Assembly: GCA_023525715.1 (NCBI GenBank)
Contig: CM042013.1
Span: 83,105,994-83,169,993, forward strand
Length of the DNA: 64,000 bases
Reading direction: 5' to 3'
From: Cichorium intybus
Lineage: Eukaryota; Streptophyta; Magnoliopsida; Asterales; Asteraceae
Shown: positions 44,958 to 58,545 of the stretch, one piece after another
How positions within the stretch are numbered: the stretch's first letter is position 1
Layout: every line of letters starts with the position of its first letter
Translations under genes and position numbers: made by a program
Notes under the pieces: model-generated
Told to the model about the DNA's origin: nothing
What the model saw: only the letters and a program-made list of their open reading frames with translations
Database searches by the model: none

Positions 44958-47555
44958 TTGCAACTTGTCAAATTGCTCAAGGTTTCATTACAAACCTGCA
45001 TTCTCATTTAGATTGGAATTCCCAATACACGATAGGAACTCTAACTTCTATCCATCTCTCATCTTGGTGGTGATGGGTTTGATTGCTAAGGAAATGGTCC
45101 TATCAATCACAACTGAGATCACATTCATATAGTTCTATACATACTATATTAATCTACTTTCCTTACTGTACACGTATATCTATTTTTGTATCATACGGTA
45201 TAATCATTCAACATCTCTACGATGTATATTCATATACACATATACATAGTCACAACATGCTACATGGTTGTACAGTATTCGATATGCAACTACTACATAT
45301 CTTTACTACTACTTATGATCACAAAATAGTCATGATATGATTGCTACATACTACATATGATCACTAGATATTCACTAAGTGATCACCATACGCATAACAT
45401 ATGTTATACAAAACATCTATTACACGTCCATTTTGTTCTCAAACAACACATTACACATAGTAATGATGTTCTCGTCTCGTCACTACTTATAATCTATCTC
45501 ACTATCACAATAGTGATTTAGACTGTGTTCCTTTGCTCAGCACTACTAGCCGTACATACTCAGTTTATGGAACCATGAGTATCCGCTTAATGCATCTTGC
45601 CAGGCACAACAATTTTGAATTTATTTTACTTTGTACATCAAGTTACAACATCTACATACTAGACTTAAACGCGTCTAGTATTAGCTACACATTAACACAT
45701 TACATATGGTATATTACAACACAATATTGGTTGGTATGTACTTTGCATATACAATCCCAACCAATTACTACTTAACTCATAGCTCTTACATCGTATATAA
45801 CATTATACTACCATTCAACTTCACTACATAATACCCTAGTACTATACTCTCCATGGTATCTTCGTACCAATTATCACAAAGTGTCACCGATCGATGCCCC
45901 GTATCAATCGTCACACAATTTTAAATCACGATACCTCGTACCGTCTACTACTGTTACCAATCAATACCCACTCACGGTACTTTTTATTGTTCTCCAATCA
46001 AATCGTGGCACCTTGTACCATTCTCCGATCTCAGATGCATTCATGAATGAATGATCTTCGAGGAGATAACTACTTTCTTCACAGTTAAAACACGCCTCTT
46101 TTGTCTAAGTATCAACATACTTTTAACTATTATGCAATTTATACAACTTATACTCGTTAGTGGAAAATTTTGTCACATAGCTAATCAATTACATTCTTCA
46201 TACAAAAGAAACATAAACTCTTCGTTATGTGTTACTTTTCGGCTACTACTATCACTGTCTATACACAGAGTTCCTCAGAACCTCTAACAGCAGTATATAC
46301 ATACACGTATACAATACATAACAAGGTTAGCTAGTACACATACTTTATTCTTAATATTTTTCGTCTTGGGTAGTGACTAGTTTGATTTAAGAAAACAAGA
46401 TTCTTTCAATCACAACTGAAATCACTATAATATTCACCTCAGTATAAATCTACTAGCTATTTCATTCCAACCACACACAACTCTTTTAAGGCTAACTTTC
46501 TCCTTTATTTACATTCCTAATAAGGAATGATCACAATTTCTCAATAAGCTATACATAGCTAATCAACGACATTCTAACATCCTGGCTTAGCCAGCCAAAG
46601 TGTTTATTTCTATCTTTCCCAACTGCATAAGTTGTATTTAGACAATCCAATTATTCTTTCATACACCCATTCCACTAGTAAGAAAAGAGAAATGATTCTC
46701 GTTCAAATATCTAAAACCACTTATTTTTACACATCATCTATTATAGAATTTAGCCACTTAAATTCCATAGTACCAATCGCAACGAACCCAACTTTCGCTA
46801 ACGATAACATTTCAGCCACTAAGGCTTAACTATATAGCACATAAAGCTAATCGTTACTTCTTTAACATCTCAATGTTGTCTCACAGCGTTATGCTAATAC
46901 TTGCCACCGATATGGTGCAATTATTTCAAAGGAAACATTGGTAACAACTCTTCTTTACCATATTCCACACAGTTATCGACTCTATTAACTTTTCAATATA
47001 TGTCGATCACTTTCTATCAACATCGAATGGTCCACTCTCATCTAAATGTTTACCATGATGTTGTCTACCGGTCGCCTTAATAGTCACCGGCTCCAACTAT
47101 ATATTTGTTATTTCAAGAAATAACTTACGTACCTTTTTCTATAACTGCTGCCCACAACTCTCGTAGACATTTTACTATTTTCCTTCTTTCTCTATTTATC
47201 GAGTCTCAAAACGACTCGTCTGCTTTTCCATGTATATCTAAAACAATAGGTAGTAATTTTACGTATAATATCAATAATTTTTACCCACAATTCTGTCGGA
47301 TTTCTTTTTGCTGGGCCACTAGCCCCTCTTTATACCAAGTCTTAAAACAAACCCGGCCACCACTCAGGCTCTCAGCCCTAAATTTCGAAAATCGGATTAC
47401 TCCGAATACTTCACATACTTCAAAATTCAGCAATAATCAGGTCATATATATAACACGCATGTTAATATATACCTAATTTAACAATACAATCTATTATCTT
47501 TTAAGGTTTAAGTCTAGGAATATACTCTATAGACACCTAATTCACTTAAACCACG
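44958..47555 (-). other. Non-coding interior of element D
   Basis: AT-rich with no supported coding frame on either strand. The short open stretches on the plus strand are low-complexity Tyr/Ile/Thr/Ser and oppose the element. No gag, protease, RT or integrase motif is seen. Near the PBS side a slightly GC-richer piece (47300-47400) might be a last remnant of gag or leader. Confidence 0.75.
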
Positions 47556-47567
47556 ACTATGATACCA
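47556..47567 (-). other. Primer binding site of element D
   Basis: The minus strand reads TGGTATCATAGT three bases after the LTR end. It matches the initiator methionine tRNA complement except near its 3' part, where TGGTATCAGAGC is expected. Confidence 0.75.
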
Positions 47568-47570
47568 ACT

Positions 47571-50089
47571 TGTAACGCCCAGTTTCAACACAGAGTATAC
47601 CCATAAAATTTTTCGCATTTATAACATAAATAGTATAATTGGTTACTCGTGTGCTCTGGAATCTACAAGTAGTTATCATCGAGAATCGTCCCACGATCCG
47701 AGCCGGGTGCTACAACTGCTACCCTGCACACAACATAACACAAACATGTAAGCTACAAAGCTTAGTGAGTAACACTACAATGACATGAATAACTTGTTTT
47801 AAATGTAATACGTCACCCAACTCGTGGGTGTAGTTATTCCCTGCAACAATTCATAAGTACTGGTTAATATAAACATATCAAACCAGCTATACTTCATTAT
47901 TAATAACTACAAGTATTCTTTCCGTATTACATTGGTATCTACCGATACCTAAGCTACTAATAAACAACCACGGTGTAATACATGCAACACAAGTATACAC
48001 CTAACCGACAACTCGATATCACTACTTGATATCACTACACGGTATTTCGTCACACTGATTTCCAATATGAAACCTTTTACTCTATAACCTTTCTGATCAC
48101 AAGCCACAGGGGCTTTATATCCAACTCTTCTTTATTCTCTATAGGCAATTAAGCCCTATTTCTTAGTCACAGAAGCCAACACTGGTTTCACAAAGGTTCT
48201 TACCATATGTTAGGTAGTTAAACCCAACGCATAGCCATAAAGGCTATTATATTTGGACGCTGAGCCCAATCTCCTAGCCATAAAGGCCGTATATTTGGAT
48301 ATCAAATCCAATCTCTATACAAATAAATTCTATGTCTGCTCTACACTTGGGTATCAACCCATCACATGTAAACACAAAAGGCTCACGACATGTCCCGATC
48401 TCATCTAGACTCACGGCTTATCCGGTCTTGTCTTTTCACTGACTCACGGCTTATCCGGTCTTGTCATTTCATTGACTCACGGCTTATCCGGTCGTGTCAT
48501 TTCATTGACTCATGGCTTATCCGGTCTTGTCATTTCATTGACTCACTGGCTTACCCAAATCTTGTCCTTTCATAGACTCAAGGGCTTCCCCGATATTGTC
48601 TTTTCCAAAACTGTTACAAGTTATAAGAGTTTAACAAATATTATATTTGGACGATGAGCCCAATCTCCTAGCCACAAGGGCCGTATAGTTGGAACCATAC
48701 AGATCCTCACTCGACCAATAAGGTTTGCATGAACCGTACAAGTTCCCACATTAGATTTTGGGTAATTTAACCCAATCATTTGGCCATAAAGGATCAACAC
48801 CACGACTGTAAGGTACTCATGCCCAATAGTCCATGCATACCTGTAAAATCACAAGTATCGTATATATATACTACATCATACTACATATATTTCACCATAT
48901 ATATATATATATATATATATCCATTTTGCATACTTTTCTATGGTTGCTAAGTACCCTTTAAGCAAACCATTATATCCTAGTTGTACCTATTCACCAAGTA
49001 CTCATCTAGTGATATATAAACTTTACTTCAAATGAACACGAGGTTCTCCTCTTAATGTCGGTTACTTCACATCGTAACCCCAACCTTCTAACACATATAA
49101 TCACATAGAATTCTCTATGTGTCTACATAATATACATGTAATTTACTATATGTATCATCTTGCATATAACTACAGAACTCACCTGTAATAACAAGTGATT
49201 TCTAACTCTTGATACACTTGATTTACATAGTAATTTCTACATGTTTGTGAATCATCTAGCATCATAAACATATATAACATGTTACAACCAACATGTAAGT
49301 AGAGTTACTCACCTGGATTAAGTAGCTTCATAGTCCTAGCTACCACCAACGTTAATTACAAGCACTTCTTCAACACTTTCCAGCACCTACACAACCATAT
49401 ACATACCAAATAGAGGTGAATACCTTGTATTTCCACCATCAAAGCTTAAAGCTTGTTCTCATCAGTTAATACTCGTGATTAGGAGTGTTTTAAAACATCC
49501 AAACATGAGTTATACACTCAATTTCAACTAATCACAGGTTGTCCTTCATAACCACTCGAATTCAACCCAAATCAACCAAATCAACCGTTCAAAAGGTTTT
49601 AAAACAGTAAACCTTACCTTCAAGAAGTGAAATACTGAAGATTACTTCAATCCTTTGAGTTCTAGCCTTCCAATTTGGTTCCTAGACGATTTGGGAACGT
49701 TTTATAGGGTTTAGGAGGTTTTTGGTTCGAGAGTTTTCTGTCCAAATGAATAAAATCGCGACTATAAAGTGCGGGGTCTGTGTGCAGCATGGCCCGTGTC
49801 CAAGTTACACGGCCCGTGTAACTTGCAGGATGCTTTAAAAATTGGTCTGCAGGAAACACGACCCATGTCCAAAGTACACAACCCGTGTAAGTCTCGGTAA
49901 GAATTCATCGACCTTTTACACGACCCGTGATCAATTTACACGGCCAGTGTAACCTATTTTTGGCGTTTTTCGCACGAAAACTCTACCCAAAAGGTGTTCT
50001 AATCACCCAAACACTTATAACATCATTTTAAATCATAATTACACTATGAATAACATATATTTACTTACCAAAAGTAATGTGGTGTTACA
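47571..50089 (-). repeat. 5' LTR of element D, 2519 bp
   Basis: Relative to the left LTR it has four rather than two full 33-bp units (48409-48540), a short AT tract (48897-48920), an extra segment at about 48675-48855, and a gap of about 60 bp near 48140. Palindromic motifs at 49786-49952 show several CpG losses. Confidence 0.92.
48409..48597 (+). repeat. 33-bp tandem repeats in right LTR of D
   Basis: Four units of GACTCACGGCTTATCCGG followed by TCTTGTCATTTCATT, then two degenerate ones. Confidence 0.88.
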
Positions 50090-50094
50090 TCTAC

Positions 50095-53000
50095 CGATAA
50101 ACTTTAAATATGAGATATTAGTTTATAATTGATCGCAGACTAACGGTTTATTAAATGAAGTTTTATTTGGAACCAAAAGAACCTTATATAAGATATATGT
50201 TTTGTATAAAAATGTACATGAATTGTTGGAGGCATGTAATATTCATGAGACCATGTTTTTATAACTATATTTGCAAAACATATATAAAAACCTTTTTCGA
50301 AAACTTCAAATCTATGTAATCATCTTATAAAATCACTTGCACATCATTTGTGAAATGCTTGTAGATTCTTGGGTCACCTTGTCTAGTTGCATTGTCCTAT
50401 GATGGCCAAGGTCTTTTATATTTGCTAATGGAAAAAAGGTCACCTAACCATTGGTAAAGTATAGTTCACTAGATTTTTGAGTTGGATGATTTGATCAAGA
50501 CTCTTATGTGCTAAAGGTCACCTAAGCATGAGAGACTTGAGGCATAGATGGGATCAAACATACCAAGTTAAATAATCGTTGTTTAGATCCCATAATCGCT
50601 ACAATAAAATGTACTAATTTTTAAAGACTGCATATTGAAAATACTAAATGAATTCTGTTAAAATTTTGTAGATGAATAAATCCAAACTCATTACTATGCA
50701 TTATCTTTCACTTGGTGATATGAAAGAGACAATAACATTTCAAGAATATAATTTCTACGAATGGCTTCGTACCCTGAGAATCGTTCTCGAAAGGGATTAG
50801 AAATTATATAAGGCCCTATTCCTAAATACCCACACTTTTCAAATGATCTAAACATGATTCCTGCTGGAAGCATCATTATGATGTATCTGACATCATAATG
50901 GGAACAGTTCTTCCTGACTTTTAAAAAGTCTTGAAAACCTTAGAAGCATATGAGATGTTTTCTCATGGTAAATAGATTTACCTTCAAAACTGTAGAACTT
51001 GGTTCAAGCATTACTAGAATGCAGGCTGAAGAGAGTCACAATGTGAGCTCTAAAAGACCCGGTGTTCATGGAAAGGAAACCTTAAATCCCAAGAGATCAA
51101 GAAAGGTCCATAATGATGAATCTTGTCTCTATTGTCAAGAAACAGGACACTAGAAGAGGAATTGTCCCTCTTATCTGAAAAATATTGGTCTGGCCAGTAA
51201 TTCAGGTATTCATGAGATAAAACTTATACTTTTCTAATAACATTCAAGTATTTCATACTTATGTTAATCTAATATTTGTAAATGTCTACGAATATTTTAG
51301 AAAAGTGAGCAGCTGAGCATAAGCAAGTTGGAACGTCGCTTTTGAAGTTCATTATTTATGATATGATCATAAAAGACTTGTATTGTAAAAAAATCTTTTT
51401 ATTGAACAAAATATGTTTTAAATTTATCTTGTCTAAATTTATGTTTTAGTTAATTGATTATTTACTTAATCATTTTTCATAACGATCATATTTATATTTT
51501 GAAATGATTATTCTTATTTCGAGAACTAGATCTCCTAATAGAATAACTAAATAAATATCAATGGTTTTATAAATTATAAGTTCTATAAGAAAACCACTTT
51601 TGACTCAAATATGATTTGAATCAATATTATCTATGACATTGTTATCTACACAAATTCCAACTTCAAGAAATAGTTTTTGAAGGCAAATAAAGATGTTTTA
51701 TTTGACACATGTGAATCTTATTTATAAAAGATTACTAATTATATTTTCACTAAGTAGTAGAGAAAATAATTATTAAAGAACTATACACCGTGATGTATGA
51801 CTTGCTTCATAATGAATGTCTAGATTTAGTACGAGATACCTCATCAACTTCATTAACAACTATAGTCATTGTATTTTATATGATAAAAGTGCAACCATTA
51901 GAAGTCTTCAAATGAGAAGTTGAGAAACAAATCAGAAGTACCATCTAAAGCCTTGGTGATTATAAAGGATGATCTAAACCTTTTTGGATATGATTTACTT
52001 TCTAATCGGTAGAAATCATCTTCCTTTATCCTTTTGGGATTATGTCCATATCACTATTAATTGTATTTCGAATACAAACTCCAATTAAGAAGTAGATGAA
52101 ACATTTTATTAATGTTTTAGAATCCTATGTAAGGCTAAAGCTTCCAAAATCTACTAAATACATATTTGTAAGATTTTCTAGAAGAGTTTTAGATTACACA
52201 ACCCCACCTAGAATAAGTTCTCTTATTCATCTAAAAGTTGAGTTATTAGAAAGAAAGTTTCTAATGACAAAGCAAGTGGGAGGGACATGGAACTTGAAGT
52301 AGTTCAAGAACCATAGCCTAATGTGAAAACACAAATTGTTTGCATGTATGGTAGAAATCATCTATTACATGAGAACTATGGAATCTCTCATTGATGAGTT
52401 TTATTGATAGTTTATTGTAAATATATCAATTACCAAAATGCTATGTCAGATTTTGAATCCGATAAATGACTTTGAGCCATGAACATTAAGATATTATCCA
52501 TGTATAATAATCAAGTATGTGCTTGATTAAACTTCTTCCCTAAAGTGAAGACTACAACGAGTAAGTGGTTCTTTCGGAAAGAAAAACATGGAAATATATA
52601 CACTTTTAGCAAGACTTGTTGTAAAAGGATTTTCTCATACTCATGTCTATGACTATGACCAACCCTTTCTGAAGTGGCTATGATTAGATCTACAAGGATA
52701 TTTACCATTACCTCATAATATGATTATAAGATATGGCAAATGGATTTCGAGAAAAAACCGCTTTTCTTTATAGACGCCTTCTTGAAGATGTCTATATAGT
52801 TTAGCCTGGAGGTTTTATTAATCCAAGATATCCTAAAAATGTATAAACTTTAAGATCCATTTTGGATATAAAGCAAACATCTCAAGACTAGAATTATCAT
52901 TTTATTGTGAAAACACAAAGTATGTTTTACAATATAATGATGATAAACATTTGTGTTTACTCAGAACTAGTAGGACCATAGTGATATTCCTAATCTTGTA

Positions 53001-54554
53001 TGAAGAAGACATACTTAATCATAAGAAATTACATCCCGACTATGCAAGGACATTTCGCCTTGACTCGGAAAGTATTTCTAAAATGAAAGACTTAGGAATG
53101 ACAAAAATACATTATTAGAATGTAAAATCTATGGTGATAGATTAAAATGAATGTTAAAGTTTTAAATAATTTATGCATATGTTGACAATATCTTGATAGA
53201 GATCAAAATGAAAGTTTTCCACGAAGGATTCTTGTCAATGTCACATACCACTATTTTCAGCTTGCCTTAAAAATGACTTACCACAAAGATTTGAACAAAA
53301 TAAAATGATTCATATTTTATGAACAGATCATAAGATACCAACAAGATACATGTGAAGATCATTGGATGACTGTAAGGATATTCTAAGAGTACTTGAGAAG
53401 CACTAAGAGAATGTATATGAGTTAATCAGTTTTGAAGAAGATTTTTATGTCAATAGCTACATAAGATGCTAACTTTAAAACACATAGATATAATTGTGAA
53501 TTATAAATGAACTATAACTTCATTATGAATGAAGAATGGGTTTTGTTGGAATCAGTTCCAAGGAAAACATTATATTCCGGTCCACTACAAAATAGAATAC
53601 ACTGCTACTTCAGAAGTTGCTTTCTAATATGATAAGGTGTATATGTTGACCAAAAAACTAGGTTGAGTCCTTCCATCCAGGGATCACCTATAAAAATCTT
53701 TTATGATTTCAAGAATATACTTGATCAAGCTAAAAGATAGTAAGTCACATCTGAACACCAATCATGCTCTCCAGGATAATCAACTATACTTAGAATTAAG
53801 ATGATTATATGTACGATCGTATTCATAAAAGTCATGCAAATTAAATTTAGTATTTGGATATTGGAACAATATAAGCAACATTTATTGTAATGAATTGATA
53901 TATTGGATACGATATTTTCATTAAATAATTGTTGTCTTCTCTATTAGCATGTTTAATCCTTGCGTAACCTGGTTATTCTGAATGTCCATAGTCATTCATA
54001 GTTGTGTGAGCAACTATGAGGTAAGACTAATATGAATGGATTAGTTGATTTTCATAGAGATGAAAATGGCAAAGGGTTGCGACCAAAAGTCATAGGTACT
54101 TGATTAGAGAATAAGTATTCGACAAGACCCGCATCAAAAATCACTTCATGGATCGTTGTCATGAGTAATATTTGATTAAGGTAATATCTTTTTATTTTTC
54201 AACCTGAGATACATATTTGGGACTTGAGTGTAGGAATTGTTGTGCTTTGACATAGTTTAGCGTTGTTCCGTAAAAGGCAATTATAAGGGCCATTGTTGGG
54301 TTAGACATCTAAAGCCTTACTCAAAAGTTGAACACCATATGAGATTGATTGTGATCCATGTCTCATGTTTAACATGATGTCCATAACAAAGGGATAATTG
54401 ATACCATTATCTTATAACCAATTATGGCTTGGAGCACTTGGATCTGGTTGTTGCTGGATGGCACCTCGTCGTGTGTTTTTAGGGGCAGTGGTCTGTTATA
54501 GACGTCAACCACTGTCTATGTCAATCTATAATGAATCTTGTGCAAGTGGGAGAT
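50095..54554 (+). pseudogene. Heavily decayed copia internal region (element A2)
   Basis: Plus-strand pieces in broken frames match copia gag-pol. The zinc knuckle is CLYCQETGH, then a stop, then KRNCPSYL (51125-51180), the same style as element G. RT-like ARLVVKGFSHTHVYDYDQPF lies at about 52605, an RT catalytic-box relic (YEEDIL) at about 52998, then KMKDLGMTKIHY. It ends with the 0.9-kb segment shared with 17917-18834 and the polypurine tract. Stops are too many to count. The 5' leader probably extends to the left flank of D. Protease and integrase were not recognised. Confidence 0.7.
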
Positions 54555-55472
54555 TGTTGGATCTATATGCCCAAGAACAATTTTAGAATGATATTTGCCA
54601 TTAACATATGATCCTATAGCGTCACACCTTAAGCAAGTTGGCACATATTGAATATTTATTAGTAATATGATTGTTAATAAATAATCAACTCTTGTATTTA
54701 ATTAGGAGATAATTATTATCTTATGAAAATAATAAAGCAAGAGAGAATAAACTAGTTATTATATCATATGGTATGATTTAATAAGTCATGTATAAAGTTT
54801 TGGACTCTTTAGTTTCCATTCAACTTTGTAGTTACATAAAGTACATTTGGTTAGTGTAACCATAGTGTGACTTGCACTCTTCCTCTTACACACCATTAAC
54901 CTCTTTGAAAACACTCCACCTTTGCATCAAATGAAAGCATGGGTCTAATGTCTTTCATGAGACTATATAAGAAAGTGTTTGCAAGAGTTTTTGGTTTTTG
55001 CTTTTCTCTCTTCCTATTGAAATTTTTCCATCTCCTTCTCCCCCCCCCCCCATCTTGCATGTATTTTGAAGCCTTTTGCAAGTGTAAGTGGTGTAGAAGT
55101 GCTTCTCCTTTAGTGCTTAATTGTGTTAAGCACTTAAAGGCTTAAGAAGTCACAAATACAAAAGGGAACTAGCATTCCTAGTGCAAGATTCTAGTGCCTC
55201 AATCTTGTTGGTGGATACATTATAGAGGAACTCTACTTTGAGTTCTCTTGCCATCTTCATCAACTCCCCAAAACCAAGGGGGATCAAAGTCTTCAAAGGT
55301 TGTTTTCTTTTCATCCTATAGTTTTCAAATATTCTTTCTAAATTATGTAATTGGATCCTCTCAGTGGTTTTGTTAAAATGATCTTAAAATGATTGTTATT
55401 TTAAACCTCTTTCTTTTGCCGCTTAAAATTGTTTTACGCAAAATGATCGGTTTAGTTTATCCAAACCCATCA
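54555..55472 (+). repeat. 3' LTR of decayed copia, A-type, 918 bp
   Basis: Runs uninterrupted from TGTTGGATCTATATGCCC to AAACCCATCA. It has a TATA-like GACTATATAAGAAAG at 54961-54975 and a run of C at 55041-55051. It provides the reference for the split A LTR (18835-19052 + 34512-35236) and the truncated one at 35296. Confidence 0.92.
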
Positions 55473-55635
55473 GATCTTACTATGGATAGACCCATGATTT
55501 TTCTATGGTTAGACCCAAGATCTTATTGGGGATAGACCCATGAATCAACAGGGGATAGGCCCAAGATCTTTACTGGGGATACACTCGAGATTTTACTGGG
55601 GATAGACCCAAGATCTTTACCAGGGATAAACCCAA
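55473..55635 (+). repeat. Seven 23-24-bp tandem repeats after the LTR
   Basis: Units start at 55473, 55496, 55519, 55542, 55565, 55589 and 55612. The consensus is near GATCTTACTGGGGATAGACC plus CAA. They begin exactly at the LTR end. Confidence 0.88.
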
Positions 55636-56027
55636 CTAGATGAATTACATGAAAATGTCATTCCTTTGTATTCATACTATGAATACATATATGGTTTAGT
55701 GAGTGTGGAAGACTTAGTTTAAAACATTTCGTATAATTTGCTCAAAAGATTTAGAAAATTGAATATATTAGTAAAAAGTCAATGGTGGAATCTCTAGTAA
55801 GATCATGTGAAGATCTTACTCGTGACTTTACAAGTATTTTCTTTTGCCACATTTAGCTTTTCCACTAGGATCAGATGTCCATGTGAAGACTCATATTGAA
55901 AACTTCCATGTGTATTCCCTGTTTAAGATAATTATGAAACTCAAAAAATTGTCTTTGGGGATATCCCTAGATCTTCGGATGTTTTTGGATATTTTGATAT
56001 TCTTCAAGATGTTACCGGGGTTAAACC
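55636..56027. other. Unassigned sequence
   Basis: No gene, RNA or repeat is recognised between the tandem repeats and the B-like LTR. A plus-strand open stretch at 55844-56038 shows no family resemblance. Confidence 0.5.
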
Positions 56028-56763
56028 TGTTGCATTAAGGTGTCTATGTCAAAACTATAATTTGGGAATATACTTAAATTGATAGCAGCACAGTCATTTT
56101 GGGTTGCCTTCATAACTGGCAGAGGACAAGATGACAGATAGAGAGAGAGACTTAATATATTATGAGGATAATATATTAATTAGAAATAGTTATATTTAAT
56201 TAATAATTTATCAGATTATAATTGGAATTAATTTTGGGATTAATTAGATTAATTAAAAGTGCAGGGGACTGATTTGTAATTGTTCAATAGTTGAGGAAAA
56301 GACAATTAGGGCTTCTGTATATGGGTTGAACGAAACAAGGCTTAAAGCCTTATGGGTTTCGAAATCCATATATGGGTATAAGGTTTATTTATGGCAATGA
56401 TAAGCAGATTCAGTTATGTGATAAAAGCCTTATCATATCAGGAATCTAAATAAGGTAGTTATATGCCTTATCACTTATCATCTAGAGACTATAAATAGAG
56501 ACCCCCTGACACTCTCATATTCACGCCAAACTCATTGGAGTTTCTCTTCTCTCTCTTTTGTTTTTTGCTTGCTATGTTGTGTGTTTGAGCCATTAGAGGC
56601 ACGACACTTGTGGTGCTTGCTTCCAATGGTCAAAGGTATGAAAAATATCCTTCATGAATTTTGATTTGGCCTTAGTTATAGGTTCAATTGAGAAAAACAT
56701 AGATCCTTATTAGGTTTCATGTGTACTTAAGATTTAAGCTCATTGATTGCATAGATCCCATCA
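56028..56763 (+). repeat. 5' LTR of a B-like copia element (F), 736 bp
   Basis: Starts TGTTGCATTAAGGTGTC and follows the B LTR (GGGTTGCC..CAT..CTGG; AATTAAAAGTGCAGGG; TTCAATAGTTGA). It has a strong TATA box CTATAAATAGAGACC at 56490-56504. Its end CCCATCA is one base from a PBS. It is diverged from B, so it is a related family, oriented on the plus strand. Confidence 0.85.
56490..56504 (+). promoter_or_regulatory. TATA box of LTR F
   Basis: CTATAAATAGAGACC is a canonical plant TATA box. It is followed about 30 bases on by the CT-rich start of the R region. Confidence 0.7.
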
Positions 56764-56764
56764 G

Positions 56765-57174
56765 TGGTATCAAAGTTATGCTTGTTTTTCTGTTGAATTG
56801 TTATAATGGAAAATTTAGATTTTAGGGTTTATATTAAACCCTTGCCACCATATGTGTCGACTTTGGGCTAGGGTTTTGGAAACCCTAGCCTCCACCCCAT
56901 TTTCGAAAATTGCTGGCCTCCTATAGGGTTTTTCTATTTTTAGTAAATATGATTATTTAATAAATGGAAACCCTTGGCCTTATTTTCGAAAAATTTAGTG
57001 GGCAAGGATTAGGATTAAATTAATTGATTTAATTTGTTAATCCTAAATTGATTTAATTTATTTAATTGTTAATTAAAAGATAATCAATATGGTTTTAATT
57101 TTAGGTTTAAATTAAATAGTTTAATTTGAGAACTTAAAGGAATAAAACCAAACATTTTAAATTGTTTAAAATAC

Positions 57175-57176
<2 letters not shown>
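56765..57176 (+). mobile_element. PBS and truncated leader of element F
   Basis: The PBS TGGTATCAAAGTTATG starts at 56765, one base after the LTR, as in element B. Leader sequence resembling the B leader follows (AAACCCTAGCC; TTTTCGAAAA; TTAATTGATTTAATT). It stops at the TA tract at 57177, so no gag or pol remains. Confidence 0.75.
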
Positions 57177-57237
<61 letters not shown>

Positions 57238-57439
57238 ATACTATACTATAAACCATATATAACTTACAATACATTTATGCACAATTGTCTTAATTTTTAA
57301 GATAGTACCAATTCCAAAGCACAAAGTATTAAAATTAAAGCATTGTGTACATTTATGCTATAAACCATATATAACTTACAATACATTTATGCACAATTGT
57401 CTTAATTTTTAAGATAGTACCAATTCCAAAGCACAATTG

Positions 57440-57521
<82 letters not shown>

Positions 57522-57633
57522 ATACTATACTATAAACCATATATAACTTACAATACATTTATGCACAATTGTCTTAATTTTTAAGATAGTACCAATTCCA
57601 AAGCACAAAGTATTAAAATTAAAGCATTGTGTA
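57177..57633 (+). repeat. Tandem duplication with TA tracts
   Basis: Two TA tracts (57180-57234; 57445-57518) are each followed by TCTATACTATACTATAAACC and the same roughly 100-bp sequence ending TTAAAGCATTGTGTAC. A third partial copy (57357-57440) lies between. The larger duplicated unit is about 285 bp. Confidence 0.85.
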
Positions 57634-58349
57634 CAATCACTCACTGCACAAAATTTTTGAAGCGGGTAAAGAAACACAAAACAACCGGATTGCCAGCGTG
57701 TACAGATGTCCAAAGACGGATTGCCACCGTGTCCACCTCTATTTGGAACTCTAACCTAATGTGAAGTTATAAAAGCATTAAAAAAAACCCTAAACATTTA
57801 GAGCCGTCATCCTCAATTTGCTCCACCTCCCCCATTACTCTATCACCGGTACTTCTCCTCTGCCATCATCTGTACACAGCTCCGTTCCACTCCACTCTCT
57901 CAACAATAGGTTTTCACAGATCTGCATACCAGTCGACGCCACTCTCCCAACAATCGGTCCACGCCACTCTCTCAACAACCGGTATCGCTTCTCACCACCA
58001 TCGGTTTCACAGATCTGAATTTCGGCTTCACATATCTAAATTTCGTTATCCTTTTCGCTACTCACCACCATCGGTTTTCACAGATCTGAAAAACGTTCCA
58101 CGCCACTCTCTCAACAATCGTTTCACAGATGAGTTACCACAAACCCCAAATCGTTTTCGTTTTCATAGGTTTGTCTTTCGTTTTCGTTTTCGCTACTCAC
58201 CACCATCGCCGTCGTCATCCGATTCTGTCACTCGTAAGATGATTTGCCCGAAAGACCTCCAACGAAATCAGTTTCCGCCTTCACCAACAGCATCAGGTGC
58301 CTTCGCCAACAGCATCAGGAACTGAGTTTGTGACATAATCAGTTTATAA
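57634..58349 (+). other. Gene 5'-region-like segment
   Basis: CT- and CCA-rich sequence with ACCCTAAAC near 57785 resembles a plant promoter/5' leader (AAACCCTAA-type motif). It holds four degenerate copies of CACTCTCTCAACAA(T/C) CGG (57892, 57941, 57966, 58103) and three of CACAGATCTGAA. No convincing coding exon is found. Confidence 0.4.
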
Positions 58350-58545
58350 TCGAGTGTATGGCATCGTTTTTTTAGTTGTTTGTATATTGTAACCCTAGAT
58401 TTATTGGTGTAGGTTCATTTATAATCAAGTGTATGGCATCTGTGTGTGACATTTTTAGTTTAAAATCAAGTGTATGGCATCTGTGTAGGTTTCTGTAGTT
58501 TCTTGTTATTACAAAATCGAGTGTATGGCATCTGTGTAACATTTT
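58350..58545 (+). repeat. Four dispersed copies of AATCRAGTGTATGGCATC
   Basis: Copies start near 58351, 58423, 58464 and 58516. Three continue TGTGT. Spacing is 41-72 bp. They lie in AT-rich, intron-like DNA. Confidence 0.8.

Noticed and set aside
44905..47476. Plus-strand open frames within element D
   Set aside because: Low-complexity, AT-driven, opposite to the element strand and without domain features.
48390..48657. Repetitive open frames (DSRLIRSC)
   Set aside because: Translation of the 33-bp LTR tandem repeats.
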